Positions 1 through 10,667 of a DNA stretch of 64,000 bases are shown here, in pieces. Positions within the stretch are counted from its first letter, which is position 1. Each line of letters begins with the position of its first letter. A program made the translations under genes and the position numbers. Source of the stretch: Phoma sp. XZ068. Lineage: Eukaryota; Ascomycota; Dothideomycetes; Pleosporales; Didymellaceae. The stretch is from the NCBI GenBank assembly GCA_004835665.1, contig RBKR01000017.1, positions 310,001-374,000 of the forward strand. Reading direction: 5' to 3'. Below the pieces are notes generated by a model. The model saw only the letters and a program-made list of their open reading frames with translations. It was not told the origin of the DNA and ran no database searches.

Positions 1-1604
1 TGTTAGCATACGAGCACGTCTTGAGTCTTTCCATGGACTTTCACACGTCGAAGGACTCTGGTGAGGTTCTGAAAGCTGTTGAGCAGGCATCATCCTTGAA
101 CTCGCTTGTTGAAATGGTGCTCTTCGACATTTCGCCCATTCTTCTGGATCTGGTCGTTGCCATGTGGTATGTCACGCACCTGTTCGACGCTTACATGGCC
201 TTCATTATCCTGTTCATGGGATTCGCGTATACCTGCATTGGCTGGTACTTTACGACTCTTTCCCAGCCGAAGCGGAGAGATTACGTCGAGAAGCAGCGCA
301 CAGAGAGTTCGACAGTCAACGAGACCGTGCACAACTGGCAGACGGTCGCATACTTCAATCGTCTCATCTACGAGCATTCGCGCTACGCATCCAACATCAC
401 GAACACAATCAGGGCACAGTACGCTTACTACTTTCGGTCGATGGGTGGACACGCTGCGCAAGATATGCTGACCACCTTTGGCTTTGCCGCGTGTTGCGTG
501 TTTGGTATGACACAGATCGTCAGTGGACGAAAACAAGTCGGCGATCTCGTTACACTAATCATGTACTGGCATACGATGACGAGTCCTTTGTATGTCCTGT
601 CGTACAGCTACAGGCACATCTCCAGCTCTCTCATTGACGCGGAACGATTGCTTCAGATGTTGAAGACGAAGCCTTCTGTCGCTGACAAAGACGGCGCGAG
701 GGATATCGTCGTCGACACGGGCGTGGTGGAGTTTAAGGGTGTTGACTTTGCATACGATGAGCGCAAGCCTATCATCAGAGGCGTCGATTTGCGCGCAGAG
801 GGTGGGCAGACCATTGCTTTTGTTGGCGAGACAGGTGGTGGCAAGTCAACCATGCTCAAGCTGCTCTTCCGCTTCTACGACGTCACCGGTGGAAGTATCA
901 TGATCGACGGCCAGGACCTGCGTTCAGTCACTCAATCCAGTCTTCGTGATGCGCTTGGACTTGTCCCTCAAGACCCAGTCCTCTTCAACCAGACAATTCG
1001 CCAAAACGTGCGCTACGCCCGTCTGGAGGCCACAGACGCTGAGATCGAAGATGCCTGTCGAGCCGCCGCTATCCACGACGATATCGTTGGCTTCCCTGAT
1101 GGCTACAACTCGAAAGTCGGCGAGCGCGGCGTTCGCCTGTCTGGTGGCCAACTCCAGCGCATCGCCATCGCGCGCGTCCTTCTTAAGAATCCCAAGATTG
1201 TTCTCCTCGACGAAGCCACATCAGCCATCGACTCCGGGATTGAAGCAGTCATCCAGGAGGCCTTCCGCAAGCTCAGCAAAGGCCGCACCACCTTTGTCAT
1301 TGCCCATCGTCTTAGCACTATTGTCGACGCGGACCAAATTCTTGTCATCGAGAAGGGCGCAATTGTGGAGAGGGGCACGCACCAGGAGTTGCTTGAGAAG
1401 AGCGGGAAGTACAACGAGCTATGGACGAAGCAGACCGCAGGACATTTGTCGAATGTGGGCTCCAAGGTTCCGTCGAAGGCGAATTCCACGCACGGCGAGG
1501 AAGATGGTAGCATGCCGTTGATTGATATTACCCCTGCAGAGGAGGACAAGGCGACTTCGACGGGGAGGAGTGAGGATAATGATGCGGTTGAGAGGAGGAA
1601 GTGA
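1..1604 (+). CDS. ABC half-transporter, HMT1/ABCB6 type (5' end outside window)
   Basis: C-terminal part of a half-size ABC exporter. The frame is already open at base 3 and no start codon is visible, so the N-terminus lies upstream of the window. The first ~220 residues hold the later membrane helices of the transmembrane domain. The nucleotide-binding domain follows, with Walker A GETGGGKST (near base 830), Q-loop PQDP, signature LSGGQ, Walker B IVLLDEAT and the H-loop histidine in IAHRLST. The helical part, starting near LSMDFHTSKDSGEV, resembles the HMT1/ABCB6 branch more than mitochondrial ATM1. HMT1-like proteins sit in vacuolar membranes and move thiol or phytochelatin conjugates; that substrate is inferred from the family. 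A charged Ser/Glu-rich tail ends the protein. No intron is seen in the visible part. Confidence 0.88.
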   Translation, partial: LAYEHVLSLSMDFHTSKDSGEVLKAVEQASSLNSLVEMVLFDISPILLDLVVAMWYVTHLFDAYMAFIILFMGFAYTCIGWYFTTLSQPKRRDYVEKQRTESSTVNETVHNWQTVAYFNRLIYEHSRYASNITNTIRAQYAYYFRSMGGHAAQDMLTTFGFAACCVFGMTQIVSGRKQVGDLVTLIMYWHTMTSPLYVLSYSYRHISSSLIDAERLLQMLKTKPSVADKDGARDIVVDTGVVEFKGVDFAYDERKPIIRGVDLRAEGGQTIAFVGETGGGKSTMLKLLFRFYDVTGGSIMIDGQDLRSVTQSSLRDALGLVPQDPVLFNQTIRQNVRYARLEATDAEIEDACRAAAIHDDIVGFPDGYNSKVGERGVRLSGGQLQRIAIARVLLKNPKIVLLDEATSAIDSGIEAVIQEAFRKLSKGRTTFVIAHRLSTIVDADQILVIEKGAIVERGTHQELLEKSGKYNELWTKQTAGHLSNVGSKVPSKANSTHGEEDGSMPLIDITPAEEDKATSTGRSEDNDAVERRK

Positions 1605-2413
1605 TTTGCCACGAAATTATATCCTATGCCGTCTTCGCTGTGATTTTAGATTGTTTCTCTTGTTGAAGATATCCACCAATCAGAACTGGATGAAGATATA
1701 GCAGGTCTGCGAACCGGTCGGAGAAGTCAGGATGAGTATTTTGTTTGCCAACTATCAAGACTTCACAGCCGCCAAGATTGAAATAAGAAAGACCAGAGGA
1801 AGATGCAGCCAGAAAGGAGGTTTTTTCAGTGTTCACAGGTATTTCATCCATAAAACGAACATATCTACTCCAATCAGTCTATCCTTTCTCGACAATTCGA
1901 GAGATGTTCCCATTAGACTAACACATACGCCAAGCTTTCCAACCCACGGAGACGGGACCGCCGAACTCCAGGGTTTTAGTGCAGATCGTTGTTGTGGTAA
2001 CTTTCAACGTGCTGGGGATCTGACCAATTGGGAGATTTGACAGCTGCCAGCCACGTGGATCGTTCGAGCCGGCACAACGGCCATGCGAGCAAGATGCGAC
2101 TCCACCTGTAAGAAATAAACTCGTCCGCGGACAAGCTACAATTCCTGATGTTGAGCCGACATGCAAGTGTTCAATGCAGAGCGGGGCAACCATGCTCCCG
2201 ACCGTGTGCACAGGCCAAGCGGACTAGCTCCTCCCGGCATCCACTTCGCATCATCGAGGAAACGAGAGGCGTCGCGGGCTATGTTAGAAGCGCTGGCCTC
2301 GCCAGAGGCTTGTTCTCACGACTCTTCACCGTTCCCTTTCTGCGGTGTTTGCACTAATCTAACACATTGGTGTGCTTCGACGTTCAGCCAATCCCGCATC
2401 ACACGTTGCCACC
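1605..2413. other. Intergenic, nothing recognised
   Basis: About 800 bp between the ABC transporter and the P450 gene. Open frames here are short and show no family signature. It probably holds the ABC 3' UTR and the P450 promoter; I see no clear TATA box. Confidence 0.6.
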
Positions 2414-4173
2414 ATGACCATCCCCAAGCGCGCACTGTTATTATCGTCGTGCGCACTCACGTTTTTCAGCAAGAAATATGCGCCTGACAGTCCGTTCACG
2501 CAGGCGAGTTATGTCAAGACCATACTAGCGCTGTTCGCACTGCAGTACTTCGCCCAGGCGTTCTACAAAGTCTTGATCTACCCGTTCTTCCTCTCTCCGT
2601 TGAGACATCTGCCTCAACCACCTGTACGTCCTACATTACTTGAGCGATTTCATGGTTACTAACAGTATAGGACGGCCATATCATCCTGGGCCACTTTCGG
2701 CGCATCTTCCGCGACCCGTCTGGTGAGCCGCAGCGGGACTGGATTGACAACGTGCCTAATGATGGCGTGCTGTACTACCGCTGGATGTTCAATGAGAGCC
2801 GTGTTCTGATTACCAGTCCGAAAGCGCTGGGCGAGGTCCTGGTGCAGAGGAATTACGAGTTTATTAAGCCTGCGAGAATCAGGGCGGGTTTGGGAAGACT
2901 ACTAGGTGTGGGGATTTTGCTCGCAGAGGGAGATGAGCATAAGGTGTGCCAGCTTTTTTCGAATTCAGTCCGGCCAGAACTAACACCTCACAGCGCCAGA
3001 GAAAGCTGCTTATGCCCGCTTTTGCGTTCAGGCATGTCAAGGATCTGTACCCGGTAAGTAAATCATGATAATGGTTGTACACGGCTAAGAGTCTAGATTT
3101 TCTGGGGAAAGAGTCAAGAGATGAACGACCGCATCCTCAAGACGACAGAACGAGCCGCAGATGGATCAGTAGTTATTGAAGTCCGCGATTGGGCGTCTCG
3201 CGCAACCCTCGACATTATCGGTTCCGCCGGCATGGGCAAAGATTTTGACTCCTTGGTGAACCCGGAGAATGAGCTCTTCCAAACTTACAAGCAGATCTTC
3301 TCCAGCAATCGCGGCGCTCAGATTGTTCAGCTTCTGCTCGGAATGCTGCCTCATTGGGTCGCTGTCAACCTCCCTCTCAAGCGGAATGATGAGATTGGTC
3401 AAGCAATCGGCACTATCAAGAAGGTGTCCCGCAACCTCATCACCGCAAAGCGCGCGCAGATGGAGCGTGGCGAAAAGCCGTCTCACGATATCCTGTCCGT
3501 GGCGATGGAGTCAGGCGGATTCTCCGACGACGACCTCGTAAACCAGCTCATGACCTTCCTCGCAGCCGGCCACGAGACAACCGCCTCAGCCATGTCTTGG
3601 GCCATCTACTGCCTCTGCCAGCACCCCGAAACCCAGCGTCGTCTCCGCGAGGAACTCCGCTCTCAACTCCCTGCTCTCACAGACCCCAACACCCAAATCT
3701 CAAGCACCGACATTGATCGCCTTCCCTACCTGAACGCCGTCCTTAACGAAACAATGCGCGTCTTCCCACCAGTTCCGTTGACGATGCGCGAAACTGCCAA
3801 CGACACCACCATCTGCGGATCATTCGTACCGCGTGGCACCACTGTTGTCATCTGCCCCTGGGCCATCAACACGTCCACGCACCTCTGGGGTCCCGACGCC
3901 CGCACCTTCAACCCGGACCGCTGGCTAGGTAACCGTGCCAACACAGGCGGCGCAGACTCCAACTACGCGATCACGACGTTTTTGCACGGCCCGAGGAGTT
4001 GCATTGGCAAGGACTTTGCAAAGGCCGAGTTTGCGTGTCTTGTGGCGAGTCTTGTGGGTAGGTTCGAGGTCGAGTTTGAAGATGGGGCGTGGGAGTTGCA
4101 GATCCAGGGTGGAATTACCGCGAGGCCGAAGGGTGGGTTGCGTGTCAGGCTGAGGGAGGTCGAGAAGGCGTAG
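2414..4173 (+). CDS. Cytochrome P450 monooxygenase
   Basis: Four exons: 2414-2623, 2671-2943, 2994-3053 and 3097-4173, giving 539 residues. All three introns are in phase 0 and have clear GT..AG borders. The start is the ATG in ACCATGACC. An N-terminal hydrophobic segment (about residues 30-55) would anchor the protein in the ER. Diagnostic motifs are the I-helix AGHETTAS (~340), ExxR as ETMR (~399), PDRW, and the heme loop FLHGPRSCIG, whose Cys (~483) is the axial heme ligand. The protein would insert one oxygen atom from O2 using electrons from a P450 reductase. The CYP family and substrate cannot be assigned by eye. No other secondary-metabolism gene lies next to it, so a stand-alone oxidative or detoxifying role is as likely as biosynthesis. 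Confidence 0.93.
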
Positions 4174-5199
4174 TGTATGTTTCATAGATTGGGAACAGGC
4201 ATAGTGAGATCGGATTATTCCAAAATACTAAAACGTACGATCTCCAAACGACCGACTACCTTTTTCTTAGTACCGCAGAAGTCCCGCAGAAGCACCGCCA
4301 AATCTCAGTAAAGGTCTTGACGGACTGATCAGGAAGGAGGTTACGGGTAATATTCCGCCGCGCCGACCCGGTCCGCATGAGTTCATCTCAAATCCTGCAA
4401 CTGTCGTTCTTCCGCGCGATTCCCGCATCTCGCGACCCCGATTGACGGCCGTGATTGGCGAAGGACGTGACTCGGCGAGACAACTGCAGGCACTCCGATG
4501 TTGGTGGCTGAAATGTAGCCTGGCGGGGTAAGGCTGCAGTTGTTCGTTGGGTTCATCGTATTTGCCGTAATGCTTACATATTTCGCAACTATTTTTTGTT
4601 TGTTTGATATCTTTTCCTGAAAGCGTGCGCCCAGTGTGTCCTTGGCGAGGATGTGTACTTGCTGGGCGACGAATGGACGGTCGGCAAGTCGTGCATCAAA
4701 GGACCAATTTGTTGCATGGGAATATTCAGGCAAGCAAAGGACTTACGAAGCACCTGCATGTGGATGGCTTGAACGGGTGTTTGTAGCTAATGGAGGGCGC
4801 CTTCTACTGCAGTTGTAGTTTGCTCGAGTACTGCAGTCCCGCAAGCGATGCTCAGATACAACAGTAGGGTATAAGTCAGACCAGATTTTGCATCTCTTTT
4901 GGTAATCGGCGTGGTGGTAGCTCCTAAAAGACAAAGACATTGAGCCTGTAGGTGTGATCATGCAGAGATATGCCGCTACTATGCCTCCTATTGCTTTATG
5001 TTGGAGCTGACAGAAGCGGCGAGGGAAACTTTTTGGTGTCCTCAAACATGCATACTATGGTGGGTTTTCAAAGGAAAGACCTGACCTTGTGTATTCACTT
5101 TCTCTTCCAAGCCGTCGAAATGCGGGCAGCGATCTACCCGTCAGCTGTACAGTGTTGTTTAGAAGAAAGCAGAGTTCCTGAACGATAAGCAGTCAGTTG
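4174..5199. other. Gene-poor intergenic stretch
   Basis: About 1 kb after the P450. All frames are short and cut by stops, with no family motif. Its right end probably contains the promoter of the decayed gene that follows. Confidence 0.6.
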
Positions 5200-5206
5200 T
5201 ATAAAA
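5200..5206 (+). promoter_or_regulatory. TATA box of the decayed secreted-protein gene
   Basis: TATAAAA, 66 bp upstream of the ATG at 5273. This is a normal fungal TATA-to-start spacing. The promoter core survives although the coding region is broken. Confidence 0.55.
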
Positions 5207-5272
5207 GGAGGCCGTCGGTGAGATAGTATGAAGCAGTACATCGTCGAGAACAGCAACACAAACAATACCACC

Positions 5273-5925
5273 ATGTTTTCTTCCACGATGTTGTCGTCTC
5301 GCTCTTGCGTCCATCCAAGTCGCCCCCCTCGCCCTCGATAATCACGCCGCAAAAGTCCCTGAAGTCATTCACGGCCCTGGTCTTTCTTCTTTGGAATCTT
5401 TAGGTTTGACCTCAGCCGACTTGTACGCAATGGGGTAAACTGTTGAAGGTGAGTACATCAGGCCTGCTCGACTCACAAGGCTGACAATACATAGTAGAGA
5501 TAAACGCCATGTTCGACGGACGTTGCGGGCCATTTAACAATGCCTATACTGTAAGTCATGAATTGTCGTTAAAAAGTTGGTCTGACCATGTAGAACGTCA
5601 ATGCCTCATCGCATGCTATAACTACCTGAACAACCTCAGCACAACGAACTGCGGCGTCCCTGGATCAGCAAAAATAATCGGGTTCTGCCGCTCCGGAGAT
5701 GCTCATGCTACCAGCCAAAGTATCACTGGCAACCCAAAGTCCAGCTATCGGTGAGTAAAGTCCCTCAGAGCCTGATGTATTGCTGACAGTGACAGTCGGG
5801 ACGTAGCGGCCGGTCTGCTTTGGGTCATCAACTCTTGCACTCGTCCTGATCGATCATGTGCTGGTTTCCAGGCCCCGAACGGAAATGGTAACCTCGTGGT
5901 TGGCGGCACAACGGTGAGGTACTAG
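5273..5925 (+). pseudogene. Decayed gene for a small secreted-type protein
   Basis: Reading across frames shows remnants of a four-exon gene. It has an ATG with a hydrophobic leader, then a segment containing KVPEVIHGPG, then short exons with Cys-containing pieces such as FDGRCGPFNNAYT, CYNYLNN and SCTRPD, ending at TAG 5923-5925. Introns with good borders start at about 5451 (gtgagt), 5551 (gtaagt) and 5753 (gtgagt). Three lesions break it: a frameshift a few codons after the ATG, an in-frame TAA where the frame expects a sense codon (CAA to TAA would be a C-to-T change, possibly RIP), and a second frameshift in the third exon. Size, leader and spaced cysteines suggest a former small secreted protein. 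The family is not recognised and no function is claimed. Confidence 0.6.
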
Positions 5926-8900
5926 GTCGTCGGGTTCGGAACAATATATTCACCCAGCAGTCTTGGAATGGACTATACGACAGACCAATGGGAGTCGCCA
6001 CCGTATTAATATCTCTTGCCGCTATCTCTTGACAATGGTGCAATACGCGGATCTAGGAATTATGTCAACCCAGCGTAAACGTCTCCGTGACTCTCGTGAT
6101 GTACATGTCCTCAGGGAGCCCGTTAAGTTGCAGCTTTGTCAAATTATCTGCCTAGCTCACCCAGGATATCTCTTCGTTGTAACTTCCATGTTGCATTCGT
6201 GCTTGAGCGTTCATGGCAAGCTGAAGGAAGTGAATGTACTGCTTAGTCATCAAAGCTCGGACGTGAACCATACATCTGGATCCCACGCTCGCAACGTCCG
6301 TCGTGATGCCTCCTCGTGTTTTCAATGCTCAATGCTCCAGGTGCATTCATCTGAAGTGAAATCTCACTCGGGACCATGATACCCTTCGTCTGTCGCGCCA
6401 TCGCCGTACATTCACCTACACGCACCTCTGTTGACCGCCGAAACGCCGGAATATCAGCAGGCTAATGATTGAAAACTACTCTTCCTAAACAAGCCCACAG
6501 ACGTCTCTACAGAACTTGTCTTCAGAGCCTCGCAGCATCAGACACCGAACGTCGTGGTGACTAGCCCGAGAAGTCTTCAGAACAACGCGCAGCGACGTCA
6601 CTCTAACCATTCCTAAAAATTGCCGCGGTCTGGAATTCGGTCGGTCATCTGGTCGTCTTGCCGTCCTTGTGTTGCTTTGCGGCGTGGCCGGCGTCGAGAA
6701 ATCTTTCAAGTCTGTAAACCGCGCAGCTTCGCCGTCTTGACTATAATACGTCGGCACTCGCCGCTTGACACTTGGACGAGGTTCTGTCGAGAGAATACGC
6801 CTTGATCAACTTTTGGAGCATGCTCAACGGTCGGCATTTGGACTGGGATAATTACCATTCTCGCTTAAACAGACGACACACTAAAGACGCACGCTGCTGC
6901 ACGTCTGAGCAATCCAAGTCGGACTCGCTTCCGACCTGATGCCCAACGGCCTCGTGAGAAATATTGCAGATGTTCAGACGCTGCGAAGACAAGCCCCTCA
7001 GCAGAGTATAGCGCCAAGGGTTCCTTAAGCGCTCGCTTTGTGGACAGCATATCAAACGTTTCAGATGGCACGGGCGTCTACACAACGTCACCTTCCATGG
7101 GTCTTCCGTCAAACTTCTACCCCACCATTGCCCCTAAGATCAAGTGCTGGTCTAGCATAGCGTATCGGTCCTATTGCAACTGAGCCGACTGACACCGCTC
7201 ATTTGATACACAGCATCGCGGCGCGCCTTTCCGAATTGCTGCAAGCACGCCCTGCAATTGGCTCATTGTTCGTCCGCTTGTATCCTTCAGGCACGGTTAA
7301 TTCCACGGCACGTCAAGAAAGTCTGCGAATGCGAACTGTGTATTACGCTGTACACATGCACAGAACTCCTGGGTCCAGGCTCCTGGATTAGCAGCTGATG
7401 CAGCGCCTGGGCCAAGTCGTACTGCAGCAAAAGAAAGGAAGACTGTTCCGAGTCCTCTTTCGGCGTTTCGATGGAGTTTCTACCTCCGTACGACTCTCGC
7501 ACCTGTACCCCTCAACTTGCGTCATAGGGCGGGTTTGTGCAGCTCGTGTTCTGCTTTCTTGTTCTTGAGCTGACCAGCATTGAGTAACGTGAGAGATATT
7601 GCAAGGATTGTACATTACTGTTTGCATCAATCATGATCAAAGATGAGAGTAGTCATCACTTCTCCCTCGAAACCTCTCCGTCCTGCCCGACGTTGATCGA
7701 AGCAAACGATTCAGGTTGGTCCACTCTGCTGCTTGCATATGCAGCTAGATGATAGGTGCATACTCGCAGCCTTCCATTGTCGAGCCACAGTCCTCCGCTT
7801 GCACATGCTGGAGGCATGGTCGGTCAGAAATTTCAGCCTGGCACCCCGCCCCTACCCGCCTCGTCCTGCTGAGGTGATGGCAGGCTTCAAGTTCGCAGTG
7901 CTAACAACATCTATCATACTACCACAATATTCATCTGCTACGATATTTACCATGCTAATCCCGGCAAATCCAGACATTCTTGGAGCTCGGCGTACATGTA
8001 CATCGCAATCTATCATTCACTCACCGCGGGGGCATGCACATAGCCAGGCCAGGCCGACATCGACCCACCCCAAGAGCCACCAATCCAGCAGCCCTCACGC
8101 CCGCCACTCACAGAGCAAGGCCCGGCGACCGCGTTTCCGACCCACACACGCACAGCTAGAGCTCGTCCACTGATCAAAATTGCGTGCGACCATGCTCCCT
8201 TGCCCTCCGCAGTCTATGCGCGAGCACCGCACCCAGCGTAAACTTCTCGTCATGTGAGTTGGTAGCGATGCGGACGGCCTTGAGCGAAAATCAACGTCAG
8301 GTCGTAGCAAAAACACGGCCGATGGCTCCAGGACGAGTCCCCGGCCAGTTTGAGGGCCAAGTGTGTTGTTAACATGACGGCAGCGAGCAGCACAACTCAT
8401 TACCACGCAATAAGGCAAAATCAGCGTCAAATCGATTGGTCGATGTGCTATTTGCAAGGTTGGTGGACGGCCGCATGAAGGCCGCAGTTCTGGTGTTTGT
8501 TATGATGGCTGGTGTGGCTCTGTGCACGGCGCGAGACCGCTTTCAGACGACACAACAACACCTCACTCGAGCATTTGTTGCAGGTCAAGACAACGGCCCC
8601 ATTGATCAAGGCAGTGTCGGAGAATGAGCAGGTGTCATGTCAATTTACAACGGGATAGTCATTGGTGAGGATTATGGAGATGTTTCTCTTTCAGTGATTG
8701 TAGTCGCCACCATTTGAATCTTGCAGCCATTGCCTGGCATAATACCGGTCCTGGCAATGCCGGTCAAGGCCAACAACTATGTTGCCTCAGAGTGACGCGT
8801 TTCCTGCGGCTGTGGATATCGTCTGTCGCAGAAACTACGGTAACAAGTGCGGGAGCCAATACGGACTGATTCGTCAGACCCATGACTGATGGCGAGGTGA

Positions 8901-10049
8901 AGGTTCGGGATATGCTCTCCTCATCGATCAACCAAACCGCGCTCGCCACGTCAGAGATCTCCGATGGGGCATGATTTGGCCGGTTCTAGTGTCTGCCCGG
9001 GGTCCAGATGATTGATTCGACATGCAATGGCGGGCTAGGTTCCGCATAAACTTCACGCCATCTTGTTATCTAACAGAAGCATGCCTGTCAGCGTGCATGG
9101 CCTAGCACGTCAACAATAGGCCGGACGCGGAAAGCCCGAGCCGTTGAGTGGAGAGTCTGATCAGCTGAATGAAAGGGTGCCGACGGTGCAATGCAACATG
9201 CATGCGGTCATTGCTAGCGTGCCATGCGAGTGGAGGTATGGAATGACCGGATGTGATGTCCAGGACAGGCATGCAGCATGGCCAGATAAGGTGACTGGTT
9301 GATTGACTGAGTCTCGAGGTTGGCAACCTGTCAGCCAAGCATACGGTTGTCTGTACGGGGCGAAGTCGATCGGTGAATGACTACACAATGATTAGCAGGG
9401 GACCAAGGCCGCACACGAAACAATACGGCGAATATCAGTTTGGACAGAATTGACCAATGGCTCGACGGCAGGAAACTGCGTGAACTTGGCCCGTGAGACC
9501 TTGGACTCGTCTGTTTGACCGTTCGCTTCCGGGACGTTGATTCCAGCAGAGTCTTGCAATTGGCCCCTGAATCGTTCGCTCGTCAAAGCTCGTGGTCCGG
9601 TCCATCGCTCGGCATGGTTTTCGCAGCACGTGACCGTATCTCGCTTCAGAAATTCGCGTTACTACACATTCAATGTCGAACCGCACGTATAGAGACCATA
9701 CGAATTCCAAGCCGGGCGCCGTCTGATACACAAGGACAGGGAAGTTGAGGGATTTTCGCTTTCACTGGACCAGAACACGCCATTCCTGGAGCCACGATGC
9801 GGTGATCCCTTAGCAAATGTGATATCTGTCTGCAGCTGGAAACGCCGGCACGGCCTAGGGTATCATTGCAGCCGTCTCCGCAGTCTCTAGCGGCAGAATG
9901 AACGGTCGCCGTTGATCGTGGCAATATCGTTGGACGCGGCCGGGTGGGGTGCCACCATGTGCGGAAGGATAGCCATGCCATCGCGGAAGGATAGGCCATG
10001 CTACCATCTCTGGTTTGACAGCGGCAGGCGTAATGTCTCCGTTGAGAGC
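5926..10049. other. Gene-poor region, no gene supported
   Basis: About 4.1 kb in which I find no gene I can defend. The longest frames (about 145 codons near 7733-8173 and 120 near 8095-8457) overlap each other on opposite strands, are low-complexity, and show no motif. No rRNA, tRNA or intact transposon is visible. It may be decayed mobile or duplicated DNA, since it flanks a clear pseudogene. Confidence 0.5.
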
Positions 10050-10056
10050 ATAAATA
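10050..10056 (+). promoter_or_regulatory. TATA-like element upstream of the small Cys-rich gene
   Basis: ATAAATA about 275 bp upstream of the ATG at 10329. With the leader intron at 10257-10302 removed, a transcript starting near 10080 would have a leader of about 200 nt. Confidence 0.35.
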
Positions 10057-10256
10057 GAGGCGTCGTTCCCTGAGAATGGACTCATCAGCTCCAGTCAAAG
10101 CCAGACATTTCCATCTCTTGATACTTGACTGATACATCCATTCTTCTCAGAGCTCCTCATCCAACCATTGTGTTCAAGTCGAGTCTCGTTGACCCACCCA
10201 GCAACCTCCAGCACCATCTCATCCAATTCGGGGCCATTGATCCAGACAGCCACAGG

Positions 10257-10302
10257 TAGGCGCCGTCCAAACATCGTAGGACAAGGCTAACACATGGTCA
10301 GC
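10257..10302 (+). other. Probable intron in the 5' leader of the 10329 gene
   Basis: The segment begins GTAGGC, contains a branch-like GGCTAACA and ends in GTCAG. It is 46 bp long and lies 26 bp before the ATG. Its size matches the coding introns in this window. It would be spliced within the untranslated leader. Confidence 0.45.
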
Positions 10303-10328
10303 TCGAAACAACAGCTTACACTTGAAAC

Positions 10329-10667
10329 ATGTGCTTCTACGACCAACATCGCTTCGGATGCGGCGACTGGAAGTGGGGTCACTTCCGCCAGCACTGCGCC
10401 AAGGAGTACCGGATCGGTGAAACGTGTGGCATGAAGCTCATCATGCAGACGATTCCCACCGGGACAAAGTGCAAGCTCTGCGAGAAGATCGACACCAAGA
10501 TGCGCCGCCGCGCCGCCGAGGTCGAACGCATCAGTCGCTGGCAGCGCGACGGCAACAAGTTCCGTGCTTCGATCGACAAATCGATGGAGATGATTCGAGG
10601 GCTGGACTACGAAATCTACGAGCTGGGCTGCGAGCGTAGCCGTCGATTGCAGCAGGTTGGACATTAG
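10329..10667 (+). CDS. Small Cys-rich protein with CxxC motif, unassigned
   Basis: A 112-residue intronless protein. The first half has cysteines at FGCGDW, RQHCAKEY, ETCGMK and a CxxC pair (KCKLCEK), with a histidine at QHC, so a small zinc-binding fold is plausible. The second half is charged and probably a helix or coiled coil (from about residue 58). I recall similar small proteins as a family of uncharacterised genes in filamentous ascomycetes, but no function is known to me. The start is the first ATG after the leader intron. An antisense frame of similar length covers the same bases; I take it as a shadow because the Cys/Trp pattern is on the plus strand. Confidence 0.75.
   Translation: MCFYDQHRFGCGDWKWGHFRQHCAKEYRIGETCGMKLIMQTIPTGTKCKLCEKIDTKMRRRAAEVERISRWQRDGNKFRASIDKSMEMIRGLDYEIYELGCERSRRLQQVGH

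Noticed and set aside
21..23. TTG at base 21 as the ABC transporter start
   Set aside because: The frame is open upstream to base 3 and the protein would begin inside the transmembrane domain. The start must be outside the window.
7733..8457. Opposed frames of 146 and 120 codons
   Set aside because: They overlap on opposite strands, are low-complexity and lack any motif or splice pattern.
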